A DNA stretch of 64,000 nucleotides from a virus, in IMG/VR virus record IMGVR_UViG_3300044568_002024, positions 1 to 64,000 of that record. The stretch is one strand, 5' to 3'. A program made the translations under genes and the position numbers. The notes below the pieces were generated by a model that was not told where the DNA came from, did not search any database, and saw nothing but the letters and a program-made list of their open reading frames with translations. This document shows positions 17,090 to 26,421 of this stretch, piece by piece; the stretch's first letter is position 1; the number at the start of each line of letters is the position of its first letter.

Positions 17090-18316
17090 GTGGATCAAGA
17101 TTACTTCCAACAATTTTACGGTATGGAACCGTATCTTACAATAACTGCTGAACAAATAACATACATAAAAGAAAACTTCGATAAAGAATACGTAAAGGAT
17201 CGTCTTGCTGAAATAGCAATGACATATCCTTTACCGTATGCTGAAATTACTATTGACGATGCACAACGAGAGTTTCTAAAACTTAAAGGTATTCGTTGGA
17301 ACGAACTTCTAAAAGAAGGAGAGTGGTTTCCAAGAAAGGCATCTGAACCAAAATATGCTTTGATATATGAAGGAAAACAGTTATATTTCAGTCGTTTGAA
17401 TACTGGCAATGATGCATCAAATTATTTCCAACAAAAGAATCGTTGGGAAGTTGATGCGTCAGTTTCGCCAGGTCCTGCTAGAACATGGTCTAACCATAAG
17501 TTTATGAAATCACTAATGGGTTCTATGTATTCGCTCAAGATGGAAACACTTGGTAAATCAGAATTAAGAACGATGTTAGGACTTCGTAAATATATCTGTT
17601 CACAATTCAAACCAAATGTTGCTAAAGTTCTATACGAAATGTTAGGTGCAAAGAATGTATTGGACTTTTCTATGGGATGGGGTGACAGACTTGCTGGTTT
17701 TTATGCAGCATCTTGTACCCAACATTATGTTGGATTGGATCCAAGAGTAGAGAATCATCCGATATATGAAGAACAAAAAGAGTTCTATGAAAAGAATTTA
17801 GGTTTCTTTGAAAGTAAAAAGAAAACAAATTTCTATACATCACCAGCAGAAGATTTTGATTTCACACAATATCCGGAACACTTTGACTTGGTGTTTACAT
17901 CGCCTCCGTATTTTAATGTTGAAAAGTATTCGCAATCAAACACACAAAGTTGGGTTCGATATAAAGGTATTGATGAATGGAATAAAAACTTTCTGCATAA
18001 AACATTGAGTAATATCATCCCATCATTGAGAGTTGGTGGTATTATGGCAATAAACATTGCAGATGTTTACACAAACTCTGCATGGTCTACCGGTCGTCAA
18101 TGGTTAGAGATAACAAATCCAATGAGTGATTTCCTTGTAGAGAATGGAATGGAATATATCGGTTGTATCGGAATGGAAATGTCAAAGAGACCAAACTCTG
18201 CCGGTGCCGGAACTGCAACAAGAGACGGACACTTCCTTGATGATAGTGTAGAATTTGCAGAAAAGAATAAAGATAAAAAGTTTTGTGAACCAATATGGAT
18301 GTTTAGAAGAGTTTAA
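17090..18316 (+). CDS. TSPPY-type DNA methyltransferase, paralog 1
   Basis: A 408-residue DNA amino-methyltransferase that would methylate adenine N6 or cytosine N4. Motif I is VLDFSMGWGDR and motif IV is FTSPPYFN, with YIGCIGM and EPIWMFRR towards the C-terminus. The same layout (D-x-S-x-GWG-x-R, TSPPYF, EPI-x-F) occurs in the proteins at 21615 and 23239. The start is GTG at 17090. There is no restriction partner. It ends one base before the polymerase start, so expression with replication is likely. The base target cannot be set from this. Confidence 0.8.
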   Translation: MDQDYFQQFYGMEPYLTITAEQITYIKENFDKEYVKDRLAEIAMTYPLPYAEITIDDAQREFLKLKGIRWNELLKEGEWFPRKASEPKYALIYEGKQLYFSRLNTGNDASNYFQQKNRWEVDASVSPGPARTWSNHKFMKSLMGSMYSLKMETLGKSELRTMLGLRKYICSQFKPNVAKVLYEMLGAKNVLDFSMGWGDRLAGFYAASCTQHYVGLDPRVENHPIYEEQKEFYEKNLGFFESKKKTNFYTSPAEDFDFTQYPEHFDLVFTSPPYFNVEKYSQSNTQSWVRYKGIDEWNKNFLHKTLSNIIPSLRVGGIMAINIADVYTNSAWSTGRQWLEITNPMSDFLVENGMEYIGCIGMEMSKRPNSAGAGTATRDGHFLDDSVEFAEKNKDKKFCEPIWMFRRV

Positions 18317-18317
18317 T

Positions 18318-20834
18318 ATGTATCAAAACATTTTCGTAAAAACAAATACAAAAGAAGCATGGGTTTGGGATGATGTCAAAGGTTTAATGCACTTTGAATA
18401 TACTCCGTATGCTTACAAGAAAGATCCTAATGGTAAATATGTTTCTCTTTATGGGGATAAACTTTCAAAGGTTACAAACTTTGTTAAAAATGATCCAGAC
18501 TTATTTGAATCTGATATTGCAGAGACAACGCGTATTCTTGTTGATATGTATGGTGATTCAGATATGCCATCAAAGGGCATTGTAACCATGACATTCGATA
18601 TTGAGGTGGAAATGATTACAGGTCTTCCGGATCCAACACAAGGAAATAATGAAGTCACATCTATTGCATATCACGACTCTGCATCAGACCATTATACAAT
18701 TCTCGTATTGGATAAGAAAAGAAAGTTGGAATCGAAAACCACGGATAACAAAACAGTGATTCCATGCTACGATGAAAAAACTTTGTTATTGAAATTCATA
18801 GATGCAATTCAAGAAATCCAACCTCATGTTATGACCGGTTGGAATTGTGATGCGTTCGATATTCCATATTTGTATAATCGTATCAAAAGAGTTCTTGGAA
18901 AAAAACAAGCACAAAATCTTTCTGTTATCGGCGAAATGTTTTACTCACCATATAGAAATCGTTACACAATCGGTGGAACATCGGTGCTTGATTACATGAC
19001 TGTTTACAAAAAGTTTTCATATAAGGAATTGCCATCGTATGCCCTAAACTATGTTTGTAATACCGAACTTGGTCGTGGTAAGGTTGAGTATGAGGGAAAT
19101 CTTGATGACTTGATGGAAAATGATATTGATACATTCATTGAATACAACATTACAGACGTTGAGTTGGTAATTGAATTAGATAAGAAATTACAATACATTG
19201 ATTTGGTTAGAGGTATCGCCCATGTCGGTCATGTTCCTTATGAAGACTTTGTTTATTCGTCAAAGTATCTTGAAGGTGCGATGCTCACATATCTGAAACA
19301 CATTGGTGGGGTTGTTGCACCAAACAAACCAGCAGATAGACAAGAGAAGATGCAAGAATTGAAAGATAGTGGAGAGAAAGGATTCATTGGAGCATTCGTT
19401 AAGGATCCTGTACCTGGTAGATATGAGTGGATGTATGACTTGGACTTAACATCACTTTATCCGTCAATCATTATGACATTAAACATTTCACCTGAAACAA
19501 AGATTGCTAAGATTGATAATTGGGATGCAGAACAATTTCTTCGTGGTAATGTAGATGAATATATTGTTGGTGGTGAAAAGGTATCGAAAGAAAAGTTAAA
19601 GGCATTTTTGGATAAATACAAATACACAGTTGCATCAAACGGTGTTATGTATAGTTCAGAAAGAACGGGACTAATTCCTGCAATTCTTTCTGATTGGTTT
19701 GATAAACGAGTTGAATACAAAGATGAAATGAAGAAATGGGGTAAAGCTGGTGACACAGCAAAATATGAGTTCTATAAGAAAAGACAGTTGGTTCAAAAGA
19801 TTCTTCTTAATTCTATGTATGGTATTTTAGGTCTACCTGCATTTCGTTTTTATGATATTGATAATGCTGAGGCGGTTACTCTTTCTGGTCAAACTGTGAT
19901 TAAGAAAACAGAAGCGGCAATCAATATGAAATACAACAAAGAATTGAAAACGGATGATACAGATTATGTTCAATATGTTGATACTGATTCCGTGTTTGTT
20001 TCATGTTTGCCACTCGTTAAGAATAGATTTCCAGATATTGATACTGATGATATTGAATTGATGACACCAAAGATTTATGAGATTGCAACGGAAGTTCAAA
20101 ATTATGTCAATCAATTCTATGATGTATTTGCTAAAAAGATATTCAATACGGAAAAACACAGATTAGAAATCAAACAAGAAATGATTGGTAGGACTGGCTT
20201 CTGGCAAAAGAAAAAGAGATATGCTCTTTGGATTATATCTGACAACGGTGTTCCGATGGATAAATTGGAAGTGAAAGGTTTGGATATTGTTCGTTCATCA
20301 TTCCCCAAATCATTTCAGAAACTTATGAGAGAAGTCATGGTGGATATTCTCAAAGACAAGGACAAGGAAGAAATAGATGAAAACATATTGACTTTCAAAC
20401 GAAAATTGAATACAGTTTTGTATTCAGAGGTTGCCAAAACATCTTCGATAAAAGATATTAAAAAATATGCAAGTATGGTAAGTGATGATGTTCTTGGTAA
20501 GTTTGGTAAAGGAACGCCATCACATATCAAGGCGGCCATGAACTACAATAATCTGTTAAAAGTATTTGGTTGTCCTCCAAAGTTTCCGCCAATCAAAAAT
20601 GGTGATAAGGTTAAGATTGCTTATTTGAAAAACAACAAATACGGATTGGAAGAGTTGGCGTTTCGTGGTGATTCGGATCCAGAACAAATCATTGAATTTA
20701 TCAAAGAACATTTTGATGCCAATGAATTATTTGTGTCTGAATTGGATGGCAAGTTAAGAAACTTTTATGAGGCAATGAAGTGGGATTTCCCAACAGAGAA
20801 TAAAAAAGTTGCACAAAAGTTTTTTTCGTTTTGA
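18318..20834 (+). CDS. 43: DNA polymerase, family B (gp43-like)
   Basis: An 838-residue replicative polymerase with proofreading. Exo I is FDIEVE, Exo II is in the MTGWNCDAFDIPY region, and Exo III is YNITDVELV. Polymerase motif A is DLDLTSLYPSII, motif B KILLNSMYGILG and motif C YVDTDSVF. The C-terminus, KVAQKFFSF, ends in a phenylalanine-rich peptide like the clamp-binding tail of T4 gp43. Frame upstream of 18318 is open but lies inside the methyltransferase gene, so ATG 18318 was chosen. The length is close to T4 gp43 (898). Confidence 0.95.
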   Translation: MYQNIFVKTNTKEAWVWDDVKGLMHFEYTPYAYKKDPNGKYVSLYGDKLSKVTNFVKNDPDLFESDIAETTRILVDMYGDSDMPSKGIVTMTFDIEVEMITGLPDPTQGNNEVTSIAYHDSASDHYTILVLDKKRKLESKTTDNKTVIPCYDEKTLLLKFIDAIQEIQPHVMTGWNCDAFDIPYLYNRIKRVLGKKQAQNLSVIGEMFYSPYRNRYTIGGTSVLDYMTVYKKFSYKELPSYALNYVCNTELGRGKVEYEGNLDDLMENDIDTFIEYNITDVELVIELDKKLQYIDLVRGIAHVGHVPYEDFVYSSKYLEGAMLTYLKHIGGVVAPNKPADRQEKMQELKDSGEKGFIGAFVKDPVPGRYEWMYDLDLTSLYPSIIMTLNISPETKIAKIDNWDAEQFLRGNVDEYIVGGEKVSKEKLKAFLDKYKYTVASNGVMYSSERTGLIPAILSDWFDKRVEYKDEMKKWGKAGDTAKYEFYKKRQLVQKILLNSMYGILGLPAFRFYDIDNAEAVTLSGQTVIKKTEAAINMKYNKELKTDDTDYVQYVDTDSVFVSCLPLVKNRFPDIDTDDIELMTPKIYEIATEVQNYVNQFYDVFAKKIFNTEKHRLEIKQEMIGRTGFWQKKKRYALWIISDNGVPMDKLEVKGLDIVRSSFPKSFQKLMREVMVDILKDKDKEEIDENILTFKRKLNTVLYSEVAKTSSIKDIKKYASMVSDDVLGKFGKGTPSHIKAAMNYNNLLKVFGCPPKFPPIKNGDKVKIAYLKNNKYGLEELAFRGDSDPEQIIEFIKEHFDANELFVSELDGKLRNFYEAMKWDFPTENKKVAQKFFSF

Positions 20835-20860
20835 TAATTCAAGTTTTTTTCGTATATTTG
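20830..20860 (+). promoter_or_regulatory. Bacteroidota-type promoter for the sliding clamp
   Basis: TTTG (20830-20833) overlaps the polymerase stop codon; 19 bases later comes a perfect TATATTTG (20853-20860). The clamp ATG is at 20896. The clamp therefore has its own promoter, in keeping with the need for many copies. Confidence 0.8.
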
Positions 20861-20895
20861 TATACATTATTTACTAATCATTAAGGATTTTTGTT

Positions 20896-21615
20896 ATGGA
20901 AAAATCAAAATTGCTCAACTTTATCAGCAAGTATCACTTGGGTAAGTTGATTCAATCTGTTGCTTGGAATGTAAACAGTGGTCTATCTACTCGTTTTATT
21001 TCCGATGATAAATGTGTTGTTGGTGAAGTTAAGTTAAAAAGTTTTCAAGGTGACGATTGGAAGTTTGGTGTTTACAATACAGACTTGCTTGTAAGTTTGT
21101 TGGGTGTTCTTGGTAACACAGTAAACTTTCAAGTCAATGGTGCCGGTGATAAGGCATTCTCATTGACTATTGATGACAAATCAACTACTGTAAACTATAT
21201 GTTGGCTGACCTTGCAGTTATTCCACCTGCACCAGACCTTAAAGAATTGCCACCATTTGAATTGGATATTACAATTACAAAAGAATTTATTGATAAATTT
21301 ATCAAAGCTAAATCTGCTTTGTCTGATATTGAGAAGTTCACTGTATTGAAGAATGAAAAATTGAACAAATATCAAATTGTTCTTGGTTATTCAAATACAA
21401 ATTCAAATCGTATCTCGATTGATATTGACTGCAATGCAAGTGGGGATATCGATCCTATTAGTTTCTCTGCAAAATACTTTAATGGTATTCTTGCCGCTAA
21501 TAAAGACCTTAATGGTGGAACACTTAAAGTTTCTTCACAAGGTTTGGCAAAAGTTGAATTTGATATTGATGACTTTGAAGCAAAGTATTATTTGGTAAAA
21601 TTGGATAACAACTAA
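20896..21615 (+). CDS. 45: sliding clamp, gp45-like
   Basis: A 239-residue processivity clamp, close to T4 gp45 (228), trimeric by analogy. It opens with a helix (KLLNFISKYHLGKLIQS). Long beta-rich regions with the PCNA-like pattern follow, and it ends DFEAKYYLVKLDNN. Position between polymerase and clamp loader supports the call. In T4 the clamp also activates late transcription. The stop overlaps the start of methyltransferase 2 by one base. Confidence 0.85.
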   Translation: MEKSKLLNFISKYHLGKLIQSVAWNVNSGLSTRFISDDKCVVGEVKLKSFQGDDWKFGVYNTDLLVSLLGVLGNTVNFQVNGAGDKAFSLTIDDKSTTVNYMLADLAVIPPAPDLKELPPFELDITITKEFIDKFIKAKSALSDIEKFTVLKNEKLNKYQIVLGYSNTNSNRISIDIDCNASGDIDPISFSAKYFNGILAANKDLNGGTLKVSSQGLAKVEFDIDDFEAKYYLVKLDNN

Positions 21616-23237
21616 TGAAAAAGTATTTCTATGAAAAAAGTGATGTCCTATCTTGGCCATCAAATATAACATACGGTGAACTTGTATCATATGATATGGA
21701 TAAGTTTACTGAATGGGTTGAAGAATTGCGTCAAAGGTTTTTGAAAGATTGGGATGAAAACGGAAAGCCGCCACTCGTTGGCAGGAGTGAAGAAGAAATC
21801 GTGCAATCATTTTCAAAACTTCGTCAATTCAATACATCAAAGATTTTTCATAGTCCAGAAAAAGGTAATGACGCTGACATCATCGGCGTCATTGCCAATT
21901 TTTCTAAAAATGGTTCTGCCGCCAATCAATTCTTCCCAACGATGTTAAAGACAAAAATTGGGGGTGGAACATCGGAAGAAACTGCGAGATCTATTTACGA
22001 TTTCTTCACAGATGAAATGAAAGATACTTTTCTTCATGTTATGAAAAGAACTCTTTACAATGACTCAATGTATTTGTATAGTAAATCAATTTCTTCAAAT
22101 CAAATTAGAAATCCATATTTTCGTGAGGGAGAAACACTTCGAGATTTCTTTTTAGCATTCAAGAATGGTGATGGTAGATTTGATGGTCAAGGTTTGCGTA
22201 TTTCAAAAATATCATGCACACTTGATACATACAATAAAAAGTATACGAAGTATTTGACTATAAAGGCAGATGAAATTCGTGAGTTTGTAAAGGATGGAAC
22301 ACTTGATGAAAGTATGACATTTTATCTTGGTGAAATTGATGAATTGACTGATACATTTATGATTAAAAAAGATGGAGAAGAACCAAGAGTTAATGTGTTT
22401 TTAGTCCGTGTATATGAAAAGAGTGCACGATTGTTTCCACAGGCATTCCAGATATTCCGTATTTCATTCTCACAACCGGCTGTAAACTTTCCACCAATGA
22501 CTGCAAAGTTTTTGTATGAACATTTTACAAAACATATTCCTGCAAGTGAAACTGTTACAGTTTATGATCCAAGTTCAGGATGGGGTGGAAGAATACTTGG
22601 TGCAATGTCTGTCAGTCGTGCAATACATTATGTTGGAACTGATCCCAATACTGATAATTTTATTTCTGATTTGGGAATATCAAGATATGAATATCTTGCT
22701 GATTTTTATTTGAAGTCCATCGGTGAGAAAGGTAGTTCTCTATCATCAAGATTTTTTGATGTAAAAGAAAACCACACCTATGAAGTTTTCCAAGACGGTT
22801 CGGAAGTAATTCAACACAATTCTAAATTCAAAAAATATGAAGGTAAGTTAGATTTTGCTTTCACATCGCCTCCATATTTTAATCGTGAAATGTATTCTGA
22901 TGATGAAACGCAGTCATACAAATCACATGGCGAGTATGCAGATTGGAGAGATAACTTTCTTCGCCCAACACTTGAAACTGCTGTTAGATATTTGAAAAAC
23001 GATAGATACCTTTGTTGGAACATTGCAAATATCAAAGTATCTGCAAATAAAACAATTCATCTTGAAGAAGATTCTATTGAGATATTGAAATCACTTGGTA
23101 TGGAATACAAAGGTAAAATCTGTATGTTAATGACAAAGATGATTGGTAATTCCGATCCAGAGAGACTTGCAAATAAAGTTTTATTCAACGGTGAGTGGTT
23201 CAAACACGAACCGATATTTGTTTTCAGAAAACCATAA
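21615..23237 (+). CDS. TSPPY-type DNA methyltransferase, paralog 2
   Basis: The longest of the three paralogs, 540 residues, with about 280 residues before the catalytic part. Motif I is VYDPSSGWGGR, then HYVGTDPN, motif IV is FTSPPYFNREMYS, and the end is EPIFVFRK. The N-terminal half may bind DNA or a partner and is not recognisable. The ATG overlaps the clamp stop (TAATG). A terminator-like hairpin lies inside the coding region at 21864-21896. It would methylate DNA at amino groups, and context suggests coupling to replication. Confidence 0.8.
   Translation: MKKYFYEKSDVLSWPSNITYGELVSYDMDKFTEWVEELRQRFLKDWDENGKPPLVGRSEEEIVQSFSKLRQFNTSKIFHSPEKGNDADIIGVIANFSKNGSAANQFFPTMLKTKIGGGTSEETARSIYDFFTDEMKDTFLHVMKRTLYNDSMYLYSKSISSNQIRNPYFREGETLRDFFLAFKNGDGRFDGQGLRISKISCTLDTYNKKYTKYLTIKADEIREFVKDGTLDESMTFYLGEIDELTDTFMIKKDGEEPRVNVFLVRVYEKSARLFPQAFQIFRISFSQPAVNFPPMTAKFLYEHFTKHIPASETVTVYDPSSGWGGRILGAMSVSRAIHYVGTDPNTDNFISDLGISRYEYLADFYLKSIGEKGSSLSSRFFDVKENHTYEVFQDGSEVIQHNSKFKKYEGKLDFAFTSPPYFNREMYSDDETQSYKSHGEYADWRDNFLRPTLETAVRYLKNDRYLCWNIANIKVSANKTIHLEEDSIEILKSLGMEYKGKICMLMTKMIGNSDPERLANKVLFNGEWFKHEPIFVFRKP
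21864..21896 (+). terminator. terminator-like hairpin inside methyltransferase 2
   Basis: An 11-bp stem with one G-U pair (21864-21874 with 21886-21896) and an 11-base loop is followed by AATTTTTC. It falls 250 bases into the gene, where it could cut back transcription after the clamp. It may also be a coincidence of codon choice. Confidence 0.3.
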
Positions 23238-23238
23238 T

Positions 23239-24303
23239 ATGAAAGTAGATAGTGAAAGTTTAGGTAAATTTTTTGATGTTGATCCGCTAGAAGTTCGTCT
23301 GTGGAAAGAAACGGGCGAATACTTTGCAGGTAAAAGAGAATTGGATGATACGATTGATTGTATCTTTCAGTATTACCGCAAACATGGTTATCCGTATATG
23401 AAAATCACCGAACAAGAAAAACATGAACACATGAGAAAACTTCAACAGTTTGATTATGATTCTATTTTCAAAGATGGTGATATAATTCAAACCATGAACG
23501 GACTTCGATTGGCGTGGTCATACTTTCCTCATGCAATGGAAGTAAAGTGTGGCAATTCTAAAATGTCTCCTATGGATAATTTTTTGAATGACCAAACATT
23601 CAAAATGACTATTCGTAAATGTTTGAAATGGTTATCAAAACATTGGGGTGGTTCTTTTCAAGAAAACCGTTTGCGTCAATCACTTAAAATATATTCTGGT
23701 GTTCAAGGTGTTTCCAATTTCAGACCAACTGCCGCCGGTGTTATCTATAAAAAATATGGCGGTGACGGTGTTATGTGGGATATGTCTTGCGGTTGGGGTG
23801 GAAGATTGGTGGGTGCTCTTGCATCACCATACATCAAAACGTATATCGGAACTGAACCATCTACAAAAACATTTGAAGGACTATGTAAACTTCGTGATGA
23901 CTTTGATTATCTTGGGAAAGATATTCAATTAAACATGATGGGTTCAGAAGATTATCTTCCAGAAGCAGAAACATTAGACTTATGTTTTACTTCACCACCA
24001 TATTTTGATACAGAAAAATATGCAGATGAAGAAACACAGTCATACAATAAGTTTCCAACAAGAGAAGATTGGGGTTCTGGTTTCTTACAAGGGACATTTC
24101 GGAATTGTTATCATGGATTGAAAAAGGGTGGCTATATGTTAATCAACATAGCCAACACACCAAAGTATAAAGACCTCGAAGAAATGACTATAAAGTATGC
24201 CAACTTAGTTGGCTTTACTCATACTGATACCCTACAACTGATACTATCTGCCGTCATGGGTGCAGGATATAAAAGAGAGCCAATCTTTGTTTTTCAAAAA
24301 TAA
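23239..24303 (+). CDS. TSPPY-type DNA methyltransferase, paralog 3
   Basis: 354 residues from ATG 23239, two bases after the previous stop; the frame is open further upstream but inside paralog 2. Motif I is MWDMSCGWGGR, then YIGTEPS, motif IV is FTSPPYFDTEKYADEETQSY, and the end is REPIFVFQK. The stretch after TSPPYF is close to that of paralog 2 (MYSDDETQSY), suggesting tandem duplication. As with the others no nuclease partner is present, so self-protection or hypermodification is more likely than restriction. Confidence 0.8.
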   Translation: MKVDSESLGKFFDVDPLEVRLWKETGEYFAGKRELDDTIDCIFQYYRKHGYPYMKITEQEKHEHMRKLQQFDYDSIFKDGDIIQTMNGLRLAWSYFPHAMEVKCGNSKMSPMDNFLNDQTFKMTIRKCLKWLSKHWGGSFQENRLRQSLKIYSGVQGVSNFRPTAAGVIYKKYGGDGVMWDMSCGWGGRLVGALASPYIKTYIGTEPSTKTFEGLCKLRDDFDYLGKDIQLNMMGSEDYLPEAETLDLCFTSPPYFDTEKYADEETQSYNKFPTREDWGSGFLQGTFRNCYHGLKKGGYMLINIANTPKYKDLEEMTIKYANLVGFTHTDTLQLILSAVMGAGYKREPIFVFQK

Positions 24304-24335
24304 TTTGGATCTTATCTAGAAATTTTGTATATTAG
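24304..24335 (+). promoter_or_regulatory. Bacteroidota-type promoter for the clamp loader
   Basis: TTTG (24304-24307), 20 bases, TATATTAG (24328-24335). The bases after TTTG (GATCTTATC) match the extended -33 region of the promoter at 46561 and of the right-end repeats. ATG of gp44 follows 31 bases later. Confidence 0.8.
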
Positions 24336-24366
24336 TATATGAATTTATCAAACATTAAGGTATGTT

Positions 24367-25305
24367 ATGTTTAACCCCTCACACACAATTTGGAATGAAA
24401 AGTATCGTCCACAGACACTTGACACTTATGTTGGCAACGATACTGTAAAGGCAACCTTTCAACAATATATTGACACAAACGATGTTCCTCACTTACTACT
24501 TTATGGCGATGCTGGTAGTGGTAAAACCACACTTGCCAAGATTGTTGCAAATACTATTGCAAAAGATAACTACATTTATATCAACGCATCTGATGAAAAC
24601 TCCGTAGATACGGTTCGTGATAAAATCAAACAGTTTGCTTCTTCGATTGGTTTCGGTGGATTGAAATTGATTATCCTTGATGAATGTGATTACATGACAC
24701 CGAATGCGCAGGCGGCACTTCGTAATGTGATTGAAACATTCAGTAAGACTACTCGTTTCATTTTGACTTGTAACTATGTAGATAAGATTATCGATCCTAT
24801 CCAGTCTCGTTGTCAGATATTCAATATAGTTCCGCCATCGAAGAAAGAAGTTGCTTCACACCTTGTAAAAATTCTTGATGGTGAAAATGTAAAGTATGAG
24901 AAAGATAGTCTTGTAACAATTATCAATCAATCTTATCCAGATATTCGCCGTGTGATTAACACAACTCAAAGATGTGTTATCGGTGGTGTTTTGAAATTGG
25001 ATGAAACAACTTTAGTAGAACACAATTATCTTTCTTCTATTGTTGATATTCTCAAATCAAGTAAGAACAAAAAAGAAAAGTTTGATGGTATTCGTCAGTT
25101 ACTTGCTGATAATCATGTTAGAGACTTTAATCAGATGTTTCGTTATCTGTATGATAATGTTGATACATTCGCCAATGGTTTTGTTTCAACTATCATCTTG
25201 ATAATTGCAGAAGCACAATACAAAGACAGTTTTGTTGTAGACCATGAAATAAATGCCATGGCTATGTTTATTCAAATTATTATGGAAATTGACCAACGGA
25301 GGTAA
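24367..25305 (+). CDS. 44: clamp loader ATPase subunit, gp44-like
   Basis: A 312-residue AAA+ protein of the RFC/gp44 type that opens the clamp and loads it on primed DNA. It begins IWNEKYRPQTLDTYVG, the typical RFC box. Walker A is YGDAGSGKTT (46-55), Walker B LIILDECDYMT, sensor 1 LTCNYVDKI and the arginine finger SRC in IQSRCQIF. The length matches T4 gp44 (319). It is followed by a zinc ribbon gene and the gp62 candidate in one operon. Confidence 0.93.
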   Translation: MFNPSHTIWNEKYRPQTLDTYVGNDTVKATFQQYIDTNDVPHLLLYGDAGSGKTTLAKIVANTIAKDNYIYINASDENSVDTVRDKIKQFASSIGFGGLKLIILDECDYMTPNAQAALRNVIETFSKTTRFILTCNYVDKIIDPIQSRCQIFNIVPPSKKEVASHLVKILDGENVKYEKDSLVTIINQSYPDIRRVINTTQRCVIGGVLKLDETTLVEHNYLSSIVDILKSSKNKKEKFDGIRQLLADNHVRDFNQMFRYLYDNVDTFANGFVSTIILIIAEAQYKDSFVVDHEINAMAMFIQIIMEIDQRR

Positions 25306-25307
25306 CA

Positions 25308-25574
25308 ATGAGTGTGTATGACATTAACGGTGGTGGAGAAATACCACAACAGCAACAACAAGTAAATGTAGACTTAAATCAGGCAACTGATATTGAATGT
25401 TCAAAATGTGGTGGTAAGTTTTTCCACGAAGTAACATTCTTCAAAAAGATTTCTGCACTTCTTTCACCAACTGGACAAGAAGGTATTTTACCAATTCCAA
25501 CTTATGCGTGTTTGGAATGTGGTAACATCAATGATGAATTTTTACCAAGCAAAAGACAACAACTTAATGATTAA
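25308..25574 (+). CDS. small zinc-ribbon protein
   Basis: 88 residues with two metal-binding pairs, CSKCGG (about 28-33) and CLECGN (about 66-71), fitting one zinc ribbon. The N-terminus is glutamine-rich (QQQQQ). It lies between the two clamp-loader genes, 2 bases after gp44. A DNA-binding or transcription/replication accessory role is a guess. Confidence 0.65.
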   Translation: MSVYDINGGGEIPQQQQQVNVDLNQATDIECSKCGGKFFHEVTFFKKISALLSPTGQEGILPIPTYACLECGNINDEFLPSKRQQLND

Positions 25575-25582
25575 GGATTATC

Positions 25583-26038
25583 ATGGCTGCAAAAAGTTTA
25601 TTTGATCATATTAAAGGTGTCACTATTCGTAAAACGAAATGGGAAGACCTTTCAGAAGAAGATACTAAATCATGGAGCAACTATATGATTGCTCGTTTCT
25701 TTTCAATGGAACCTGAATTTGTTGAAGCTATAAATGAGTTTCAAACATATTCAAATGGAATACTATCTTCAAAGGATTACTATAAACTTTTACATGATGT
25801 CCTCCCAAAAAAATCGTTCTTTCTCAAATACATAAAAGGTAAAAACAAAATAGATATTGAACCAGAAATGGTATCAGTATTCTGCAACCATTATGAATTG
25901 GGAAGGAACGAAGTCTATGGGTATATCAAATATCTGGCAAAAGAAAATCCAGATGAATTGATTGGTATACTAAAACAGTATGGAACATCTGAAGCAGATA
26001 TTAAAAAATTTGAAAAACAATTAAAGACTGTAAAATGA
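25583..26038 (+). CDS. 62: clamp loader small subunit, gp62-like
   Basis: A 151-residue helical protein placed where gp62 belongs, after gp44. It has the pattern NYMIARFFSMEPEFVEAINEFQTYSN, then a KDYYKLLHDVLPKK stretch and a basic ILKYIKGK-like turn, as in remembered gp62 sequences of T4-like phages. Gp62 is the single clamp-loader subunit that pairs with four gp44. It is shorter than T4 gp62 (187). Assignment rests mostly on position and general pattern. Confidence 0.65.
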   Translation: MAAKSLFDHIKGVTIRKTKWEDLSEEDTKSWSNYMIARFFSMEPEFVEAINEFQTYSNGILSSKDYYKLLHDVLPKKSFFLKYIKGKNKIDIEPEMVSVFCNHYELGRNEVYGYIKYLAKENPDELIGILKQYGTSEADIKKFEKQLKTVK

Positions 26039-26049
26039 GGAATACTAAA

Positions 26050-26421
26050 ATGGCAATCACCGAAAGAGATTTGGGTATAAAACAATCAGAAGTTGTCACA
26101 GAAATGGAAAAGAAATTTCCTGTTATGACTGCTGAGTTTAAGCGTATTCAACAGGCACAATATGAATTGTTTTGTGCAAAACAGAGTAACTATGGTCCAG
26201 ACAATATATCAATGGGTAGTTCTCTTGAACGAGAAGAAGACCGCAAACTTTCCCTACAAGGTTTGTTTTTTAGATTGAACGATAAAATAAACCGTTACAA
26301 ACAAATGATTATGTTTGGATCAAAAGATGCAGTTGGTGAAAGTCTTGATGATACATTCAAAGATATTTCAGTATATGGTATTATCACACAACTTGTTCAG
26401 TCTGGCAAGTGGGGTAAATAA
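26050..26421 (+). CDS. Nmad1/DUF1599-like protein
   Basis: 123 residues from ATG 26050 (an upstream in-frame ATG at 26035 overlaps the previous stop). The pattern FCAKQSNYGPDN, then FRLNDKINRYKQM and ESLDDTFKDISVYGI fits the Nmad1 family (DUF1599, nucleotide modification associated domain 1). This family is common in phages and is thought to be linked to modified nucleotides. Its function is not proven. The presence of three DNA methyltransferases nearby is consistent. The stop overlaps the next start. Confidence 0.65.
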   Translation: MAITERDLGIKQSEVVTEMEKKFPVMTAEFKRIQQAQYELFCAKQSNYGPDNISMGSSLEREEDRKLSLQGLFFRLNDKINRYKQMIMFGSKDAVGESLDDTFKDISVYGIITQLVQSGKWGK

